Source: an uncultured Holophaga sp. (GTDB lineage: Bacteria; Acidobacteriota; Holophagae; Holophagales; Holophagaceae). From it: 64,000 nt of DNA. The stretch covers positions 1,265,001 through 1,329,000 of the forward strand of contig NZ_OY781925.1 of assembly GCF_963677305.1 (NCBI RefSeq). Direction: 5' to 3'. Within the stretch, counting starts at the first letter, position 1, and each line of letters starts with the position of its first letter. Under the pieces are notes generated by a model. It did not search any database. It was not told where the DNA came from and saw only the letters and a program-made list of their open reading frames with translations. The translations under genes and the position numbers were made by a program. Shown in pieces: positions 52,664-62,429 of the stretch.

Positions 52664-54346
52664 CTACCTCCCGGTGTCTTCGATCATCCAGGAGCGGACA
52701 AGGGAGGCGACGGTTTCGGCATCGCCGCCGGTCGTCTCCTGCAGACGCTTCTTGATGAGCTGGCGGCGCTGGGCCTCCGGGGCCGAGGAGGCGCCTTCGG
52801 CGTTCAGCTCGGCCTCGATCTCGGCGGCGAGCTCATCCTGGCTCTTGGTGTGGGTGACTCTGCGGGTGCCGGACACGGTAGCTCCCTCCTCGCCCTCCTC
52901 TCCGGCCTGGACCTTGAGGGGCATGGGCCGGTTGATGGCGGATGACAGTTTCTTGAGCATGGGGAAGATCACCATGAAGAAGACGATCGCCCCAAAGATG
53001 ATCCACCCCAGGGTGGGGGCCAGCTGCCAGGCGAGGTCGATCCAGCGCTGGCGGGCCACGGCAGCCTCCTCCTTGGGGTTCTCCATGGAGGCGAAGGGGA
53101 TGTTCTCGACAGTCAGCTGGTCGCCCCGCTGGTCCTGGATGCCGACGGCGGCGGCCACCTGGTCCCGGATCTTCTTGAGCTCCTCGGGGCTGCGGGGTGT
53201 GACCTTCTCGACGGGATCGCCCTTCTTGGGCTTCTCCCAGGTGGAGGCGTTGTCCACGATCACCGCCAGGGAGACCCGCTTGATGGTGCCCGGAGCCTGG
53301 TCGACGCTTCGCAGGGTCTTGCTGATCTCGTAATTGGTGGTGGTCTCCTTGCGCTCGGTGTTCTCCAGCACTCCGGCGCGGCCACCGCCCCCGGTGGCCG
53401 GGGCGACGTTGGAGGCGGTGCCGGGGACACCGGCTCCGCCTTCGGTCTTGGTGATCTTCTCTTCCTTCTGGTTGACGGACCGCTCCACCTGCTCCTGCGG
53501 GTTGTAGCGTTCCTCATTGATCTTGACCTTGTCGAAGTCGAGGTCCACATGGGCGGTGGCCCGGACCTTGCCCAGGCCCACCACGGGCTCCAGGAGCTGG
53601 GTGACCTGCTGCACGAGGTGGGCCTCCTCCTCCCGGGCGACCTTCTTCTGGGAGTCCGAGGCTCCGACGGCGGGATCCTGCCCTGAGCGGCTCAGCACCC
53701 GGCTGTACTGGTCGATGACCACCACGTTCTCGGCCTTGAGGCCCTCGACGCTCCCTGCCACCAGGTTGACGATGGCCATGGTGTTGTCCTCGGGGAGCAG
53801 GCGACCGCCTTTGAGCTTGAGGAGGACGGAGGCCTTGGCCTCCTCCTTCTCGGTGACGAAGGGGCTGTCTGAGCCGGGGGTGATGTGGACCACGGCGTCC
53901 TGGACCTGGTCCAGGCTCCGGATGGTCTTGGCGAGGTCCGCCTCCATGGCCCGGCGCAGCATCACCTTCTGGGTGAAGTCGGTGGTGGTGAGGCTGGGGG
54001 ACTCCAGCTTCTCGAAGCCCAGCTTGTCGCCGCTGAGGATGCCGTCGCCGGCGAACTTGAGCTTGAGCTCACCCACTCGTTTAGAGGGGACGTAGATGGT
54101 CCGCTGGTCGGAGCTCAGGTCGTAGGGGATGTTCTGTTTCTTCAGGCTCTCGACGATGCTGTTGGCATCCCCGGGGGCGAGGTTGGAGGCCAGGATGTCC
54201 ATCCTGTCGTGGCTTGCCCACACACCGAAGCCCGCCAGGGCCAGGACGAAGGTCAGGACGAGGATCCCGACCACGACCTTCTGGGTGCTGGTCATGCTCT
54301 GGAGGGTGCGCTGGATCTGTGAGGTCAGATTGTTTTCGCCGGCCAT
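52664..54346 (-). CDS. fliF: Flagellar MS-ring protein
   Basis: A 560-residue FliF that forms the MS ring in the inner membrane. It has two membrane helices (VVVGILVLTFVLALAGFGVW near residue 30 and LGWIIFGAIVFFMVIFPML near residue 450) flanking the periplasmic ring-building motifs (FEKLESPSLTTTDFTQKVML; ARASVLLKLKGG-like region). The C-terminal tail binds FliG, encoded directly downstream. Confidence 0.95.
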   Translation of the reverse strand: MAGENNLTSQIQRTLQSMTSTQKVVVGILVLTFVLALAGFGVWASHDRMDILASNLAPGDANSIVESLKKQNIPYDLSSDQRTIYVPSKRVGELKLKFAGDGILSGDKLGFEKLESPSLTTTDFTQKVMLRRAMEADLAKTIRSLDQVQDAVVHITPGSDSPFVTEKEEAKASVLLKLKGGRLLPEDNTMAIVNLVAGSVEGLKAENVVVIDQYSRVLSRSGQDPAVGASDSQKKVAREEEAHLVQQVTQLLEPVVGLGKVRATAHVDLDFDKVKINEERYNPQEQVERSVNQKEEKITKTEGGAGVPGTASNVAPATGGGGRAGVLENTERKETTTNYEISKTLRSVDQAPGTIKRVSLAVIVDNASTWEKPKKGDPVEKVTPRSPEELKKIRDQVAAAVGIQDQRGDQLTVENIPFASMENPKEEAAVARQRWIDLAWQLAPTLGWIIFGAIVFFMVIFPMLKKLSSAINRPMPLKVQAGEEGEEGATVSGTRRVTHTKSQDELAAEIEAELNAEGASSAPEAQRRQLIKKRLQETTGGDAETVASLVRSWMIEDTGR

Positions 54347-54375
54347 GGGATCCTTTCGATGGCCGGGCGCCTAGG

Positions 54376-54690
54376 TCACATCTGCGTTCGCATGACTTCC
54401 CGGTAGGCGTCGATCAGTTTGGACCGAACGGCCATCATCATCTGGAAGCTGACATCGGCTTTCTGGACCGCCAGAATCGCCGTGTGCATGTCAGTCGACT
54501 CTCCCGTCATCAAGTTCCGTGCCTCTTGGTCGGCGGTGTGCTGGGCGTCGTTCACTTCCTGAAGGGCCTGCTTGAGAATATCGCCGAAATCCGTGCCCTG
54601 GGCTGCGGAGCTGCCCTGGGCCTGCCCGGCCCCGGTCTCGGAGAGGGGCTGGAGGGGAGGCAGCTGGCTGAGGCTCTTGAGGGGATCCAT
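54376..54690 (-). CDS. fliE: Flagellar hook-basal body complex protein FliE
   Basis: A 104-residue FliE, the adaptor between the MS ring and the rod. Conserved features are DFGDILKQALQEVNDAQHTA and the C-terminal VQKADVSFQMMMAVRSKLID, then AYREVMRTQM. It lies between flgC and fliF, as in many flagellar operons. Confidence 0.93.
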   Translation of the reverse strand: MDPLKSLSQLPPLQPLSETGAGQAQGSSAAQGTDFGDILKQALQEVNDAQHTADQEARNLMTGESTDMHTAILAVQKADVSFQMMMAVRSKLIDAYREVMRTQM

Positions 54691-54757
54691 GGGGCGACTC
54701 GAAAGATCTCGGTTTCAGGATGGGGCAGGGGCGGGACGGACGCCAGTCAGAAATCCG

Positions 54758-55183
54758 TCACTGGACGCGGAGGAGGTCCTGGGCGGAGAGGAGCATGGCC
54801 CGGGAGGCCTTGAGGACGGCCACGTTCGCCTCATAGGAACGGCTGGCCTCGGTGAGGTTAACCATCTCCTCCACGGGATTGACGTTGGGGTAGAGCACGA
54901 TGCCCTCGGCATTGGCGTCGGGATGGCCGGGTTCATATTTTTCGGTGAAGGGCTCCTGGGAGGGGACGACCTGGCCAATGCCCACGCCGCTCAACTCCAT
55001 GCCGGAGGCGTCGGTGCCCATGGGCTGCAGCTGGAAGGTGACCTCCTTGCGGCGGTAGGGGCCCCCTTCGGGGGTGCGGGTGGTCTCGGCGTTGGCCACG
55101 TTGGCGGCGATGAGCTGGACCCGGAGGCGCTGGGCGCTCATACCCGAGGCGGCGATGTCGTAGATCTGGAAGAAGCTCATCAC
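54758..55183 (-). CDS. flgC: Flagellar basal-body rod protein FlgC
   Basis: A 141-residue proximal rod protein. The N-terminal rod motif is MSAQRLRVQLIAANVANAET, followed by TRTPEGGPYRRKEV. The C-terminus has YPNVNPVEEMVNLTEASRSY, the FlgC pattern. It overlaps flgB by 4 bp. Confidence 0.95.
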   Translation of the reverse strand: MMSFFQIYDIAASGMSAQRLRVQLIAANVANAETTRTPEGGPYRRKEVTFQLQPMGTDASGMELSGVGIGQVVPSQEPFTEKYEPGHPDANAEGIVLYPNVNPVEEMVNLTEASRSYEANVAVLKASRAMLLSAQDLLRVQ

Positions 55184-55602
55184 TTGGCTCCGTCTTTGAT
55201 GGCCTGGAGCAGGCGCCTGAGCTCGGTCTGGGCGAAGTTGGAGCCCAGGACGTAATTGGCCTGCGTCTTGGTGAGGAGCATGGATTCCCGGTCGAGGTTG
55301 ACGTCGTTGCCGTCATTGCGCTCGTAGTTGGGGCGCAGGGGGTCTCGGGTGGGAGGCAGATTCCCGGTGGAGCTCTGGGCGACCATGTGGCCGGGTTGGG
55401 TCATGGCCATGGGCAAAGTGTTCCCATTGGCTGCGCCCATCTGCTCCTTGAGGGCGTCCTCGAAGGAGAAGTCCCGGGTGTGGTAGCCGGGGGTGTCGAT
55501 GTTGGCCATGTTGGAGGCGATAAGCTCCATGCGCCGGGTGGCCAGCGTCATGCTGCGATCCATGGTCTGGAGCATGGGGTTGGAAGAGATGAGGTCGAAC
55601 AT
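55180..55602 (-). CDS. flgB: Flagellar basal-body rod protein FlgB
   Basis: A 140-residue rod protein, the first gene of the flagellar operon. RRMELIASNMANIDTPGYHT holds the classical rod motif ANxDTPGY, and the C-terminal NLDRESMLLTKTQANYVLG is typical. The ATG at 55602 gives the standard start; an earlier ATG four codons upstream is also open. A possible sigma-54 promoter lies about 50 bp upstream. Confidence 0.93.
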   Translation of the reverse strand: MFDLISSNPMLQTMDRSMTLATRRMELIASNMANIDTPGYHTRDFSFEDALKEQMGAANGNTLPMAMTQPGHMVAQSSTGNLPPTRDPLRPNYERNDGNDVNLDRESMLLTKTQANYVLGSNFAQTELRRLLQAIKDGAK

Positions 55603-55649
55603 GGCACCCTGCACATTCCGCCGGGATCCGGCGGGGCTGGGCTCCTGGT

Positions 55650-55665
55650 TGCAGGGTTCATGCCT
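55650..55665 (-). promoter_or_regulatory. Candidate sigma-54 promoter of the flagellar operon
   Basis: On the minus strand AGGCATGAACCCTGCA keeps the invariant GG and GC at the correct 10-bp spacing and matches the sigma-54 consensus at most conserved positions. It is 48 bp upstream of flgB. Sigma-54 commonly drives rod and hook genes in other bacteria. Confidence 0.4.
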
Positions 55666-55781
55666 GGAATGCGGGGCAGAGGCCGGGGGCTGTCCTCTAA
55701 ACCGCTGCCTGCCGGGCCCGAAGACCTTTCCAGGTTCCGGCCGGATTGGTAGACTTCCGGCAAGCCGTTCGAGGTGAAGCC

Positions 55782-56117
55782 ATGAAGATCACGCAACGCA
55801 CGCATGGGGACATCCTGATCCTCTGCCCCGAGGGGAAGATCACCCTGGGGGATGGGGACCAGGAGCTGGGGGAGGCCGTCCGCGGTGCGCTGGAGGAGGG
55901 GGCCCGGAAGCTCGTGCTCAACCTGGAGAAGGTCAGCTACCTGGACTCCTCGGGTGTGGGAGAGCTGGTGGGTTGCTACACCTCGGTCAAGGGACGGGAT
56001 GGGGTGCTGCGCATCTGCGGCATGAACGCCCGCATCCTGGGACTCATCACCATGACCAGCCTGCACTCGGTGTTCGATGTGACCGACACCGAGGCTGAAG
56101 CCGTCGCCGGGTTCTGA
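55782..56117 (+). CDS. STAS-domain anti-sigma factor antagonist
   Basis: A 111-residue single STAS domain protein. VLNLEKVSYLDSSGVGELVG includes the serine that is phosphorylated in SpoIIAA/RsbV-type antagonists. ITQRTHGDILILCPEGKIT is the usual opening. The start at 55782 has GAGGTG upstream. No anti-sigma kinase is adjacent. It is divergent from the flagellar operon and directly precedes the BamA-like gene. Confidence 0.9.
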   Translation: MKITQRTHGDILILCPEGKITLGDGDQELGEAVRGALEEGARKLVLNLEKVSYLDSSGVGELVGCYTSVKGRDGVLRICGMNARILGLITMTSLHSVFDVTDTEAEAVAGF

Positions 56118-56128
56118 TCTCGGTCCAT

Positions 56129-59100
56129 ATGGGGGGGCTCGGGAACTCCTTCCTCCTGGTCGCTGCACTGGGGCCCGCCCTCACGGCGGCAGCGCCCCCC
56201 GTCCCCGGGGGGCCGCCGCGTCTTCAGATCACCGGGGGCTCACAGGATGATGAAAGCTTTGCCCGTTTGGCGGCGGGTCTCCCCGCCGATCGGGAAGCGG
56301 AGCCCGAGGAGCTGGAGAGGGCCCTGGCCGCCATCCGGGCGACGGATCGTTTCCGCACGGTGACCGGGGAGCTCTGGGAGGGGGTCTGTCGGGTCCGTCT
56401 GGAGCCCTGGCCTGCGCTGGAGAGCTGGACCTGGACTGGGGACTGTCCAAAGGCCCTGCGGAAGAGGCTGATCCCGGAGCTCCGGGAGGGGATCCGTCCT
56501 GGAGAGGTCCGGCTGGAGGGGTGGCGCAGCCGTGGAGAGGCCTTCCTCAGGTCCTCGGGCTATCCCCAGGCCCGACTGAGCCTGGTCCGGGAGGAGGGGG
56601 GCAGGCATCTGGTGATCCGGGTGGAGCCCGGGGCCCCCGCACGCATCCGGGAGATCCGGATCACAGGCTCCCATCCGGCCTATTCCGAGGGGAAGCTCCT
56701 CAAGCTCATGGGGCTGAAGGCAGGGAGCTCCCTCTGGCGGGAGGACACCGAACGGCAGCTCCGGAGCCGACTCCGGACCCGCTTCCTCAAGGACCGGCGC
56801 TATGAGTGGAAGGTGACCGTCACCTACGAAGCGGCCACTGGGCTGCTCAGCATCCCGGTGGATCCTGGCCCCCTGGTCCGGGTCCACATCCAGGGGTCGG
56901 GGCTCGGGTGGAGCCGGCCCAAGGACCTTCTCCCCCTCACCCGCGCCGAGTCTTACAGCCCTGAGCTCCTTGCCGAGGGCGAGCGGCGGATCCTCCGCCT
57001 CCTCCGGGCCCGGGGCTACCTGGACGCCCAGGTCACCAGCAGCCAGGGGGCTGATCCCGGGCACCCGGGGGACCTGCGGGTCGACTACCGGCTCCAGAGC
57101 GGGCCCCGCTACCGCCTGCGGGGGCTGCGCTTCGAGAACCAAGAGGGGAGCGTGCCTCCCGATCTGAAGGGTTCCCTGAGCACGCCGAGGCGCTGGTACC
57201 TCTTCGGTGAGCCGCTCCTGACGCCGGACCTGATCGGCGGGCTGGAGGATCAGATCAAGGGCTACTACAGCCTCCGCGGGTATCCGGACTTCCGTCTCCG
57301 CCGCCCGCCCATGGAATCCGAGGGGGACCAGGCGACCCTGGTCTTCCAGCTCCGAGAGGGCAGGCCCAGGGCGATCCGTCGTCTGGAGCTCCACCTGGGG
57401 GCCGCCTGGTCTGCAGCGGCACTCCGGCTGGCCGAGAGCCTGACGGCCAGCTTCGCCGATCAGCCCATGCCTGTGAAGGGCGGGGCAGCGGGAGAGCGTC
57501 TCTACCGGAGCGACCGCTCTCAGCTGGCCAAGGTGACGGCCGTGCTGAGGCCGATTCCCGGCGTGCCCCCGGCCTACGCGCTCGACTTCAGCACCCCGGT
57601 GCCCCTGGTGAAGCGGGATCTGGCTCAGGTTCTCTATCTGCTCCACCAGGAGCTGATCTCCCTGGGGGTCCAGCGCCCCCAGGAGAAGCTCAGCGTCAGT
57701 GAAGGTGAGGACGGAGCGGTGGTCCGCATCGATCTCCCTGACCAGCCCACGGAGAAGGTGCAGCGCCTGGTGGTGCGGGGGGCGGATCGGACCCGGGCCC
57801 GGGCCTTCCTCCGCGAGTCGCGTCTGGCTCCGGGGGCTCCCCTCGACCCCGAGCGCCTGGTCGGCACCCAGGCGGGCGTGGCCAACCTGGGGGCTTTCAA
57901 TCATGTGGAGCTCCACAGCCTGTCGGACTCGCCCGGGGCGGGGGAGGGCTGGAAGCCCGGTGATCTGGCCATGGATGTGTCGGAGCGCTCCCCCTGGGTG
58001 GTCACCAACGCCTTCAGCTACGACCGGGCGCAGGGCTACCAGATCGGCACCGGCATCCAGCGCCTCAATGTGGGGGGGATGGGACGCACCCTCGATCTGG
58101 GGTTGCGGGCAGGGGACGGGACCCTCAACAGTCCCTGGCTCCGGAAGGTCTTTCCCACGGGGGACTCCCCCCGCTCGGTGGACATGTACAGCCTGGCCTA
58201 CACCGATCCCTGGTTCGCCCCCTGGTCCTGGCTGCCCGACCGGGCCCGGCTGCGGGACGAGGGGGCCTACATCCTTGAGCGCAAGGATGCGTACGAGATC
58301 CGGAGGCAGCGTGTCCTGAACGGCATCGAATGGCATGTGGGCGACCACCTGCTCTTCCAGGCTGGCCACCGCTTCGAGCAGGTGCGGGTGCGGCTCCGCC
58401 CGGAGATCGACGCCCCTTCCGTCTCCGACGAACTCCTCAACCAGATCACCCACAGCCCCAGCCACTCCATCATCTCGGCCCCCTACCTGCAGGTGGTTCG
58501 GGACACCCGGGACAACCCCTTTGATCCCACCCGTGGCACCTACTCCCTGGGGCGGATCGAGCTGGCGACCCAGTTTCTGGGCACCAGTCCCAACAGCAGC
58601 TTCATCAAGCTGGACCTGAGGCACCAGTGGACCTGGTCCGTAGGAGAGCGCGCCAGCGCGGGGGTGCTCATGCTGGGGCTCCGGGTCGGCATGGCCCGGC
58701 CCACGGCCAGCAGCGCCGAGGACCTGCCCCTCTCCGAGCGCTTCTTCGGGGGCGGGCCCTTCTCCCAGCGGGGGGTGGAGCCCGATGAGCTGGGGCCGGT
58801 GACCAATGTGGACATGCTCACAGCCAACGGGTCCACCGTGACCAAGCTCGTGGCCCTGGGCGGGCAGGGACTGGTGGTTGCCAATGGGGAGTACCGCTTC
58901 CCTGTCCTCCGACCCACCCTCTGGGGCGAGGTGTTCGTGGACTCCGGGCAGGTCTATTCCCGCCTGAGCGACAAGCACCACGATCCCCTCCGGACCTCGG
59001 TGGGGATCGGGACCATCCTCAAGGTCGGCTTCCCCATCAAGATCGAGTACGCCGTCGATGTGAAGCGTCTCCTGGGGCGGCCCCGCTCCCAGGAGGAGAT

Positions 59101-59149
59101 TGAAACCCAGCTGAAGAACCTGCTGATCTCGGCCGGGTTCCAGTTCTGA
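56129..59149 (+). CDS. BamA/TamA-like outer-membrane protein
   Basis: A 1006-residue Omp85-superfamily protein. After a signal peptide (about the first 21 residues) come several POTRA-like repeats (for example IREIRITGSHPAYSEGKLLK; VRVHIQGSGLGWSRPKDLLP; YRLRGLRFENQEGSVPPDLK; VQRLVVRGADRTRARAFLRE). A C-terminal 16-strand barrel domain follows, with SPYLQVVRDTRDNPFDPTRG-like sequence, FFGGGPFSQRGVEPDELGPV and the terminal aromatic VSAGFQF-like end (LLISAGFQF). It is longer than BamA (about 800) and TamA (about 580). It may assemble outer-membrane proteins or export a specific substrate. It precedes sppA by 13 bp. Confidence 0.85.
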   Translation: MGGLGNSFLLVAALGPALTAAAPPVPGGPPRLQITGGSQDDESFARLAAGLPADREAEPEELERALAAIRATDRFRTVTGELWEGVCRVRLEPWPALESWTWTGDCPKALRKRLIPELREGIRPGEVRLEGWRSRGEAFLRSSGYPQARLSLVREEGGRHLVIRVEPGAPARIREIRITGSHPAYSEGKLLKLMGLKAGSSLWREDTERQLRSRLRTRFLKDRRYEWKVTVTYEAATGLLSIPVDPGPLVRVHIQGSGLGWSRPKDLLPLTRAESYSPELLAEGERRILRLLRARGYLDAQVTSSQGADPGHPGDLRVDYRLQSGPRYRLRGLRFENQEGSVPPDLKGSLSTPRRWYLFGEPLLTPDLIGGLEDQIKGYYSLRGYPDFRLRRPPMESEGDQATLVFQLREGRPRAIRRLELHLGAAWSAAALRLAESLTASFADQPMPVKGGAAGERLYRSDRSQLAKVTAVLRPIPGVPPAYALDFSTPVPLVKRDLAQVLYLLHQELISLGVQRPQEKLSVSEGEDGAVVRIDLPDQPTEKVQRLVVRGADRTRARAFLRESRLAPGAPLDPERLVGTQAGVANLGAFNHVELHSLSDSPGAGEGWKPGDLAMDVSERSPWVVTNAFSYDRAQGYQIGTGIQRLNVGGMGRTLDLGLRAGDGTLNSPWLRKVFPTGDSPRSVDMYSLAYTDPWFAPWSWLPDRARLRDEGAYILERKDAYEIRRQRVLNGIEWHVGDHLLFQAGHRFEQVRVRLRPEIDAPSVSDELLNQITHSPSHSIISAPYLQVVRDTRDNPFDPTRGTYSLGRIELATQFLGTSPNSSFIKLDLRHQWTWSVGERASAGVLMLGLRVGMARPTASSAEDLPLSERFFGGGPFSQRGVEPDELGPVTNVDMLTANGSTVTKLVALGGQGLVVANGEYRFPVLRPTLWGEVFVDSGQVYSRLSDKHHDPLRTSVGIGTILKVGFPIKIEYAVDVKRLLGRPRSQEEIETQLKNLLISAGFQF

Positions 59150-59162
59150 CCCGGAGGGTTCC

Positions 59163-60947
59163 GTGAAGGACTTCTTCAAGTCCCTGTTCGCCTCCCTGAT
59201 CGCCCAGGCCATCTTCCTGGGGATCGGGCTGCTCATCCTTTTCGGCTTGGTGGCCCTGGTGGGTGCCTCAGCCAGCAAGCCCCAGGTCCCCTCCGGGGCG
59301 GTGCTGGTCTTCAATCTCTCCACCAATATCCCCGATGCCCCCCGGGAGGACTCCCCCGGCCAGCTCATCCAGAAGGCCCTGGAGGACCGGGGGGATGGGG
59401 ACACACCCCTGGCCTCCCTCATTTCGGCCCTGGACCGGGCAGCCGGGGATGACAACATCCGGGCGCTCTACCTGACAGGCAATCTCCAGCCCGTGGCATA
59501 CGGGGCGGGCTCGGCGGCTCTGACCGAGCTCCGGGAGGCCCTCCAGCGTTTCAAGCGCTCCGGCAAGCCGGTGATCGCCTACAACCAGACCTGGACGAAG
59601 AAGGAATACTACCTCTGCGCCGGTGCTGGAACCCTCTACTGCAACCCCTTCGGTGAGGTGGAGATGACCGGCCCCCGGATGGACATGGTCTTCCTGGCCG
59701 GGGCCCTGAAGAAATACGGCGTGGATGTGCAGGTCACCCGGGTGGGTAAGTACAAGAGTGCTGTGGAGCCCCTGATCCTGGAGAAGATGAGCGAGCCGAA
59801 CCGGGAGCAGTACCAGAAGCTGCTTGATGATCTCTGGACGGACTGGAAGACCGTGGTGGCCAAGGACCGGAAGCTGGCCCCGGTCGATCTCCAGAAGTTG
59901 GCCGACGAGAAGGGTGCCCTTCTGGCAGACGAGGCTCTCAAGGCCGGCCTGGTGGACAAGGTGGCCCCCTACGACGAGGTGCTGGACCGCCTCAAGGAGA
60001 TCACGGGCAAGGGGGCCGGGGACCAGGACTTCCCCCAGATCGGGATGGCCGCCTACGCGAAGCTGCCTCACCGTTCAGGCGGGCGCCACCTGGTCGGTGT
60101 CATCTATGCCGAAGGCGATATCGTCGGGGGCGAAGGACAGGAGAACCAGGTGGGCGGCGAGCGGCTCAGCCGCGAGCTCCGTCGCCTCCGCCTGGATCCC
60201 GCCATCAAGGCCATCGTCCTGCGGGTGAACAGCCCCGGGGGAAGTGCCGATGCCAGCGACCTGATCCAGCGGGAGGTCATCCTGGCCCGGAAGGTCAAGC
60301 CCGTGGTCATCTCCATGGGGACGGTGGCAGCCTCGGGGGGCTACTGGATCAGTACCTACGGTGACCGGATCTTTGCCGAGCCCACCACCCTCACGGGCTC
60401 CATCGGGGTCTTCGGTATCCTGCCCAACATCCGCAAGCTGGCCAACGAGCACGGCGTCACCTTCGACAGCGTCCAGACTGCGAAGTTCGCCATGCCCACC
60501 CTCTTCCGGGGGGCCAGTCCCGAGGAGCTGGCCCGGATCCAGACCCTGGTGGATCACATCTACGACCAGTTCCTGGACAAGGTGGCCGAGGGTCGCCACC
60601 TGAGGCGTGAGCAGGTCCAGGAGATCGCTCAGGGCCGGGTCTGGTCTGGGCGGGAGGCCCTGAAGCTCGGGCTGGTGGATGAGCTGGGGGGCCTGGAGGA
60701 TGCGGTGATGTGGGCGGCGAAGAAGGCCAATCTGGGCAGCGACTACCGGGTTGCGGAGCCCGATGCCCCCCTCACCGCCGCCGAAAAGCTGATGAAGCTG
60801 GTGAATGGCGGGGGGCGGAAGCCCCTGGCCCGGGGCCCGGTCCAGGAGCTCAAGCTCCAGCTGGAGCAGCAGCTCCAGACCCTCCAGTCCCTGAATGATC
60901 CTCGCGGGATCTATGTCAGACTTCCCCTGGATGTGACCTGCCACTGA
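59163..60947 (+). CDS. sppA: Signal peptide peptidase SppA (67K type)
   Basis: A 594-residue tandem-domain SppA that degrades signal peptides at the inner membrane. An N-terminal membrane helix ([20 protein letters not shown]) is followed by two ClpP-like domains. The catalytic lysine is about K198 ([12 protein letters not shown]) and the nucleophile serine about S391 ([14 protein letters not shown]), as in the E. coli enzyme. The GTG start has GGAGGG upstream. A perfect palindrome after the stop probably ends transcription. Confidence 0.95.
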   Translation: MKDFFKSLFASLIAQAIFLGIGLLILFGLVALVGASASKPQVPSGAVLVFNLSTNIPDAPREDSPGQLIQKALEDRGDGDTPLASLISALDRAAGDDNIRALYLTGNLQPVAYGAGSAALTELREALQRFKRSGKPVIAYNQTWTKKEYYLCAGAGTLYCNPFGEVEMTGPRMDMVFLAGALKKYGVDVQVTRVGKYKSAVEPLILEKMSEPNREQYQKLLDDLWTDWKTVVAKDRKLAPVDLQKLADEKGALLADEALKAGLVDKVAPYDEVLDRLKEITGKGAGDQDFPQIGMAAYAKLPHRSGGRHLVGVIYAEGDIVGGEGQENQVGGERLSRELRRLRLDPAIKAIVLRVNSPGGSADASDLIQREVILARKVKPVVISMGTVAASGGYWISTYGDRIFAEPTTLTGSIGVFGILPNIRKLANEHGVTFDSVQTAKFAMPTLFRGASPEELARIQTLVDHIYDQFLDKVAEGRHLRREQVQEIAQGRVWSGREALKLGLVDELGGLEDAVMWAAKKANLGSDYRVAEPDAPLTAAEKLMKLVNGGGRKPLARGPVQELKLQLEQQLQTLQSLNDPRGIYVRLPLDVTCH

Positions 60948-60976
60948 CGAGGCGGCCCGTCGGAGTCCCAGACCGA

Positions 60977-60998
60977 CCCGCCGGAGGCCTCCGGCGGG
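60977..60998 (+). terminator. Perfect 22-bp palindrome after sppA
   Basis: An 11-bp arm CCCGCCGGAGG (60977-60987) is followed directly by its exact inverse. It starts 29 bp after the sppA stop and is followed by CCTCTTGT, a weak T-tract. It is probably a terminator. Confidence 0.6.
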
Positions 60999-61017
60999 CC
61001 TCTTGTGGGAAGCCCCG

Positions 61018-61764
61018 ATGAAATACCGCTCCGAGATCCTGATGCTGATTGTCCTGATGGGGCTGGCGGGGGTGCTCTTCACCCTCCGCTGGGCCCTCTT
61101 CCCGGGTTCAGAGCTCCACAGTGAGATGTGGCGCTTCCTGCTGGGGGATGTGGCCTTCCTCTTCCTCCAGGTGGCCATCGTCACCCTCTGTCTGGACCGC
61201 CTGATGCGCTACCGGGAACGTCAGGCCATGATGCGCAAGCTCAACATGGTGATCGGGGCTTTCTTCTCGGAGGTGGGCACCGAGCTGCTGCGCGCCCTGG
61301 CGGTGGCGGACCGGCAGGTGGCGGAGCTCCGGAGCAGTCTCGTCCCCCGCGGGGCATGGAAGGCGGCCGACTATGCGGCGGCCCGGCAGTGCCTGGCGGC
61401 CCATCCTGTGGAGATGGACCTGGGCTCCTGTGACCTGGAGGCCCTGAAGACGCGTCTGGTGGGGGAGAAGCGCTTCCTGCTGGGACTGCTGGGCAACCAG
61501 GCCCTCCTGGAGCACGCGGCCTTCACCGAGCTCCTCTGGGCGGTGACCCATCTCGGTGAGGAGCTGGAGGTCCGGCGCAGCCTGGACAGCCTGCCACTCA
61601 GCGATGCCGCCCACCTGGCCAATGACGCCAAGCGAGCCTATACCCAGCTGTGCGCTCTGTGGCTGGACTACGTCCGGCACCTCCAGACGGACTATCCATT
61701 CCTCTTCTCCCTGGCCACCCGGCTCGATCCCTTCGATCCGCAGGCCGACGCCGCGGTCTACTGA
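61018..61764 (+). CDS. Membrane protein of unknown function
   Basis: A 248-residue protein that I do not recognise. Two membrane helices lie near the N-terminus (ILMLIVLMGLAGVLFTLRWA; FLLGDVAFLFLQVAIVTLCL), followed by a helical cytoplasmic part with MMRKLNMVIGAFFSEVGTEL and AHLANDAKRAYTQLCALWLD. The ATG at 61018 is preferred because the protein then begins with the first helix. It overlaps the convergent yggS gene by 7 bp. It may be a signalling or scaffold protein; nothing specific supports this. Confidence 0.65.
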   Translation: MKYRSEILMLIVLMGLAGVLFTLRWALFPGSELHSEMWRFLLGDVAFLFLQVAIVTLCLDRLMRYRERQAMMRKLNMVIGAFFSEVGTELLRALAVADRQVAELRSSLVPRGAWKAADYAAARQCLAAHPVEMDLGSCDLEALKTRLVGEKRFLLGLLGNQALLEHAAFTELLWAVTHLGEELEVRRSLDSLPLSDAAHLANDAKRAYTQLCALWLDYVRHLQTDYPFLFSLATRLDPFDPQADAAVY

Positions 61765-62429
61765 CGCGGGCGCTCGCCGAAGAGGTCCGTGCCGATCCGA
61801 ACCTGGTCGCTGCCAGCCCGGATGGCCTCTTCCAGGTCATCGCTCATGCCCATGGAGAGCCTCAGGCGGTAGCCCAGGCGCTGCTGCCAAGCCTCCCTGA
61901 GACGAGCCATCTCGCTGAAGGACTCCGGGTGATCGGGGGGGGGGATGGCCATGAAACCCTGAAGGGGGAGGCGGGGATCATGCCCCAGGGCCTCCAGGAG
62001 TGCGGGCAGATCCTGTTCCGCACAGCCCCCCAGTTTGGTGCTCTCGCCCCAGAGGTCCACCTGGATCCAGAGCTCTCTGCGAAGATTCAGCTCGGCGGCG
62101 AGGTGCCGGAGTCGTAGGGCGAGCTCGGGCCGGTCCAGCGTCATGATGGCCGAGAAGTGGGTGAGGGCCTGCTTGGCCTTGTTCCGCTGGAGGGGGCCGA
62201 TGAGGACGAAGGAGGCCCGGGGCAGGGCCTGGGCCTTGGCCATGCCCTCCTGCACGTAGTTCTCCCCGAAGGTGGTGAAGCCCAGATCCAGGGCCTCCTG
62301 CACCGACTCGACGGGGTGGAACTTGGAGACCGGAAGCAGCTCGACCTCTCCAGGGGCGCGTCCCGATGCTTCGCAGGCCCGGCCGATCCGGGTCCGCAGG
62401 CGCTCGGCCCGCAGCGACAAGGAGCTCAT
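61758..62429 (-). CDS. YggS/PLPBP pyridoxal-phosphate homeostasis protein
   Basis: A 223-residue PLP-binding protein of the YggS/PROSC family, with no known catalytic activity and a role in vitamin B6 balance. The lysine that binds PLP is in LLPVSKFHP. FGENYVQEGMAKAQAL, LIGPLQRNKAK and LSMGMSDDLEEAIRAGSDQV, then RIGTDLFGERP are family signatures. Its start overlaps the zinc-ribbon gene stop by 4 bp. Confidence 0.93.
   Translation of the reverse strand: MSSLSLRAERLRTRIGRACEASGRAPGEVELLPVSKFHPVESVQEALDLGFTTFGENYVQEGMAKAQALPRASFVLIGPLQRNKAKQALTHFSAIMTLDRPELALRLRHLAAELNLRRELWIQVDLWGESTKLGGCAEQDLPALLEALGHDPRLPLQGFMAIPPPDHPESFSEMARLREAWQQRLGYRLRLSMGMSDDLEEAIRAGSDQVRIGTDLFGERPRQ

Noticed and set aside
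56240..59458. A 1072-codon open frame on the minus strand, antisense to the BamA-like gene
   Set aside because: It is a by-product of high GC and codon bias; the translation has no conserved motifs, and the plus-strand protein has POTRA and barrel signatures.
62200..62240. LIGPLQRNK in YggS as an altered active site
   Set aside because: As far as I recall, the same form occurs in other YggS proteins, including the E. coli one; the PLP lysine is present.
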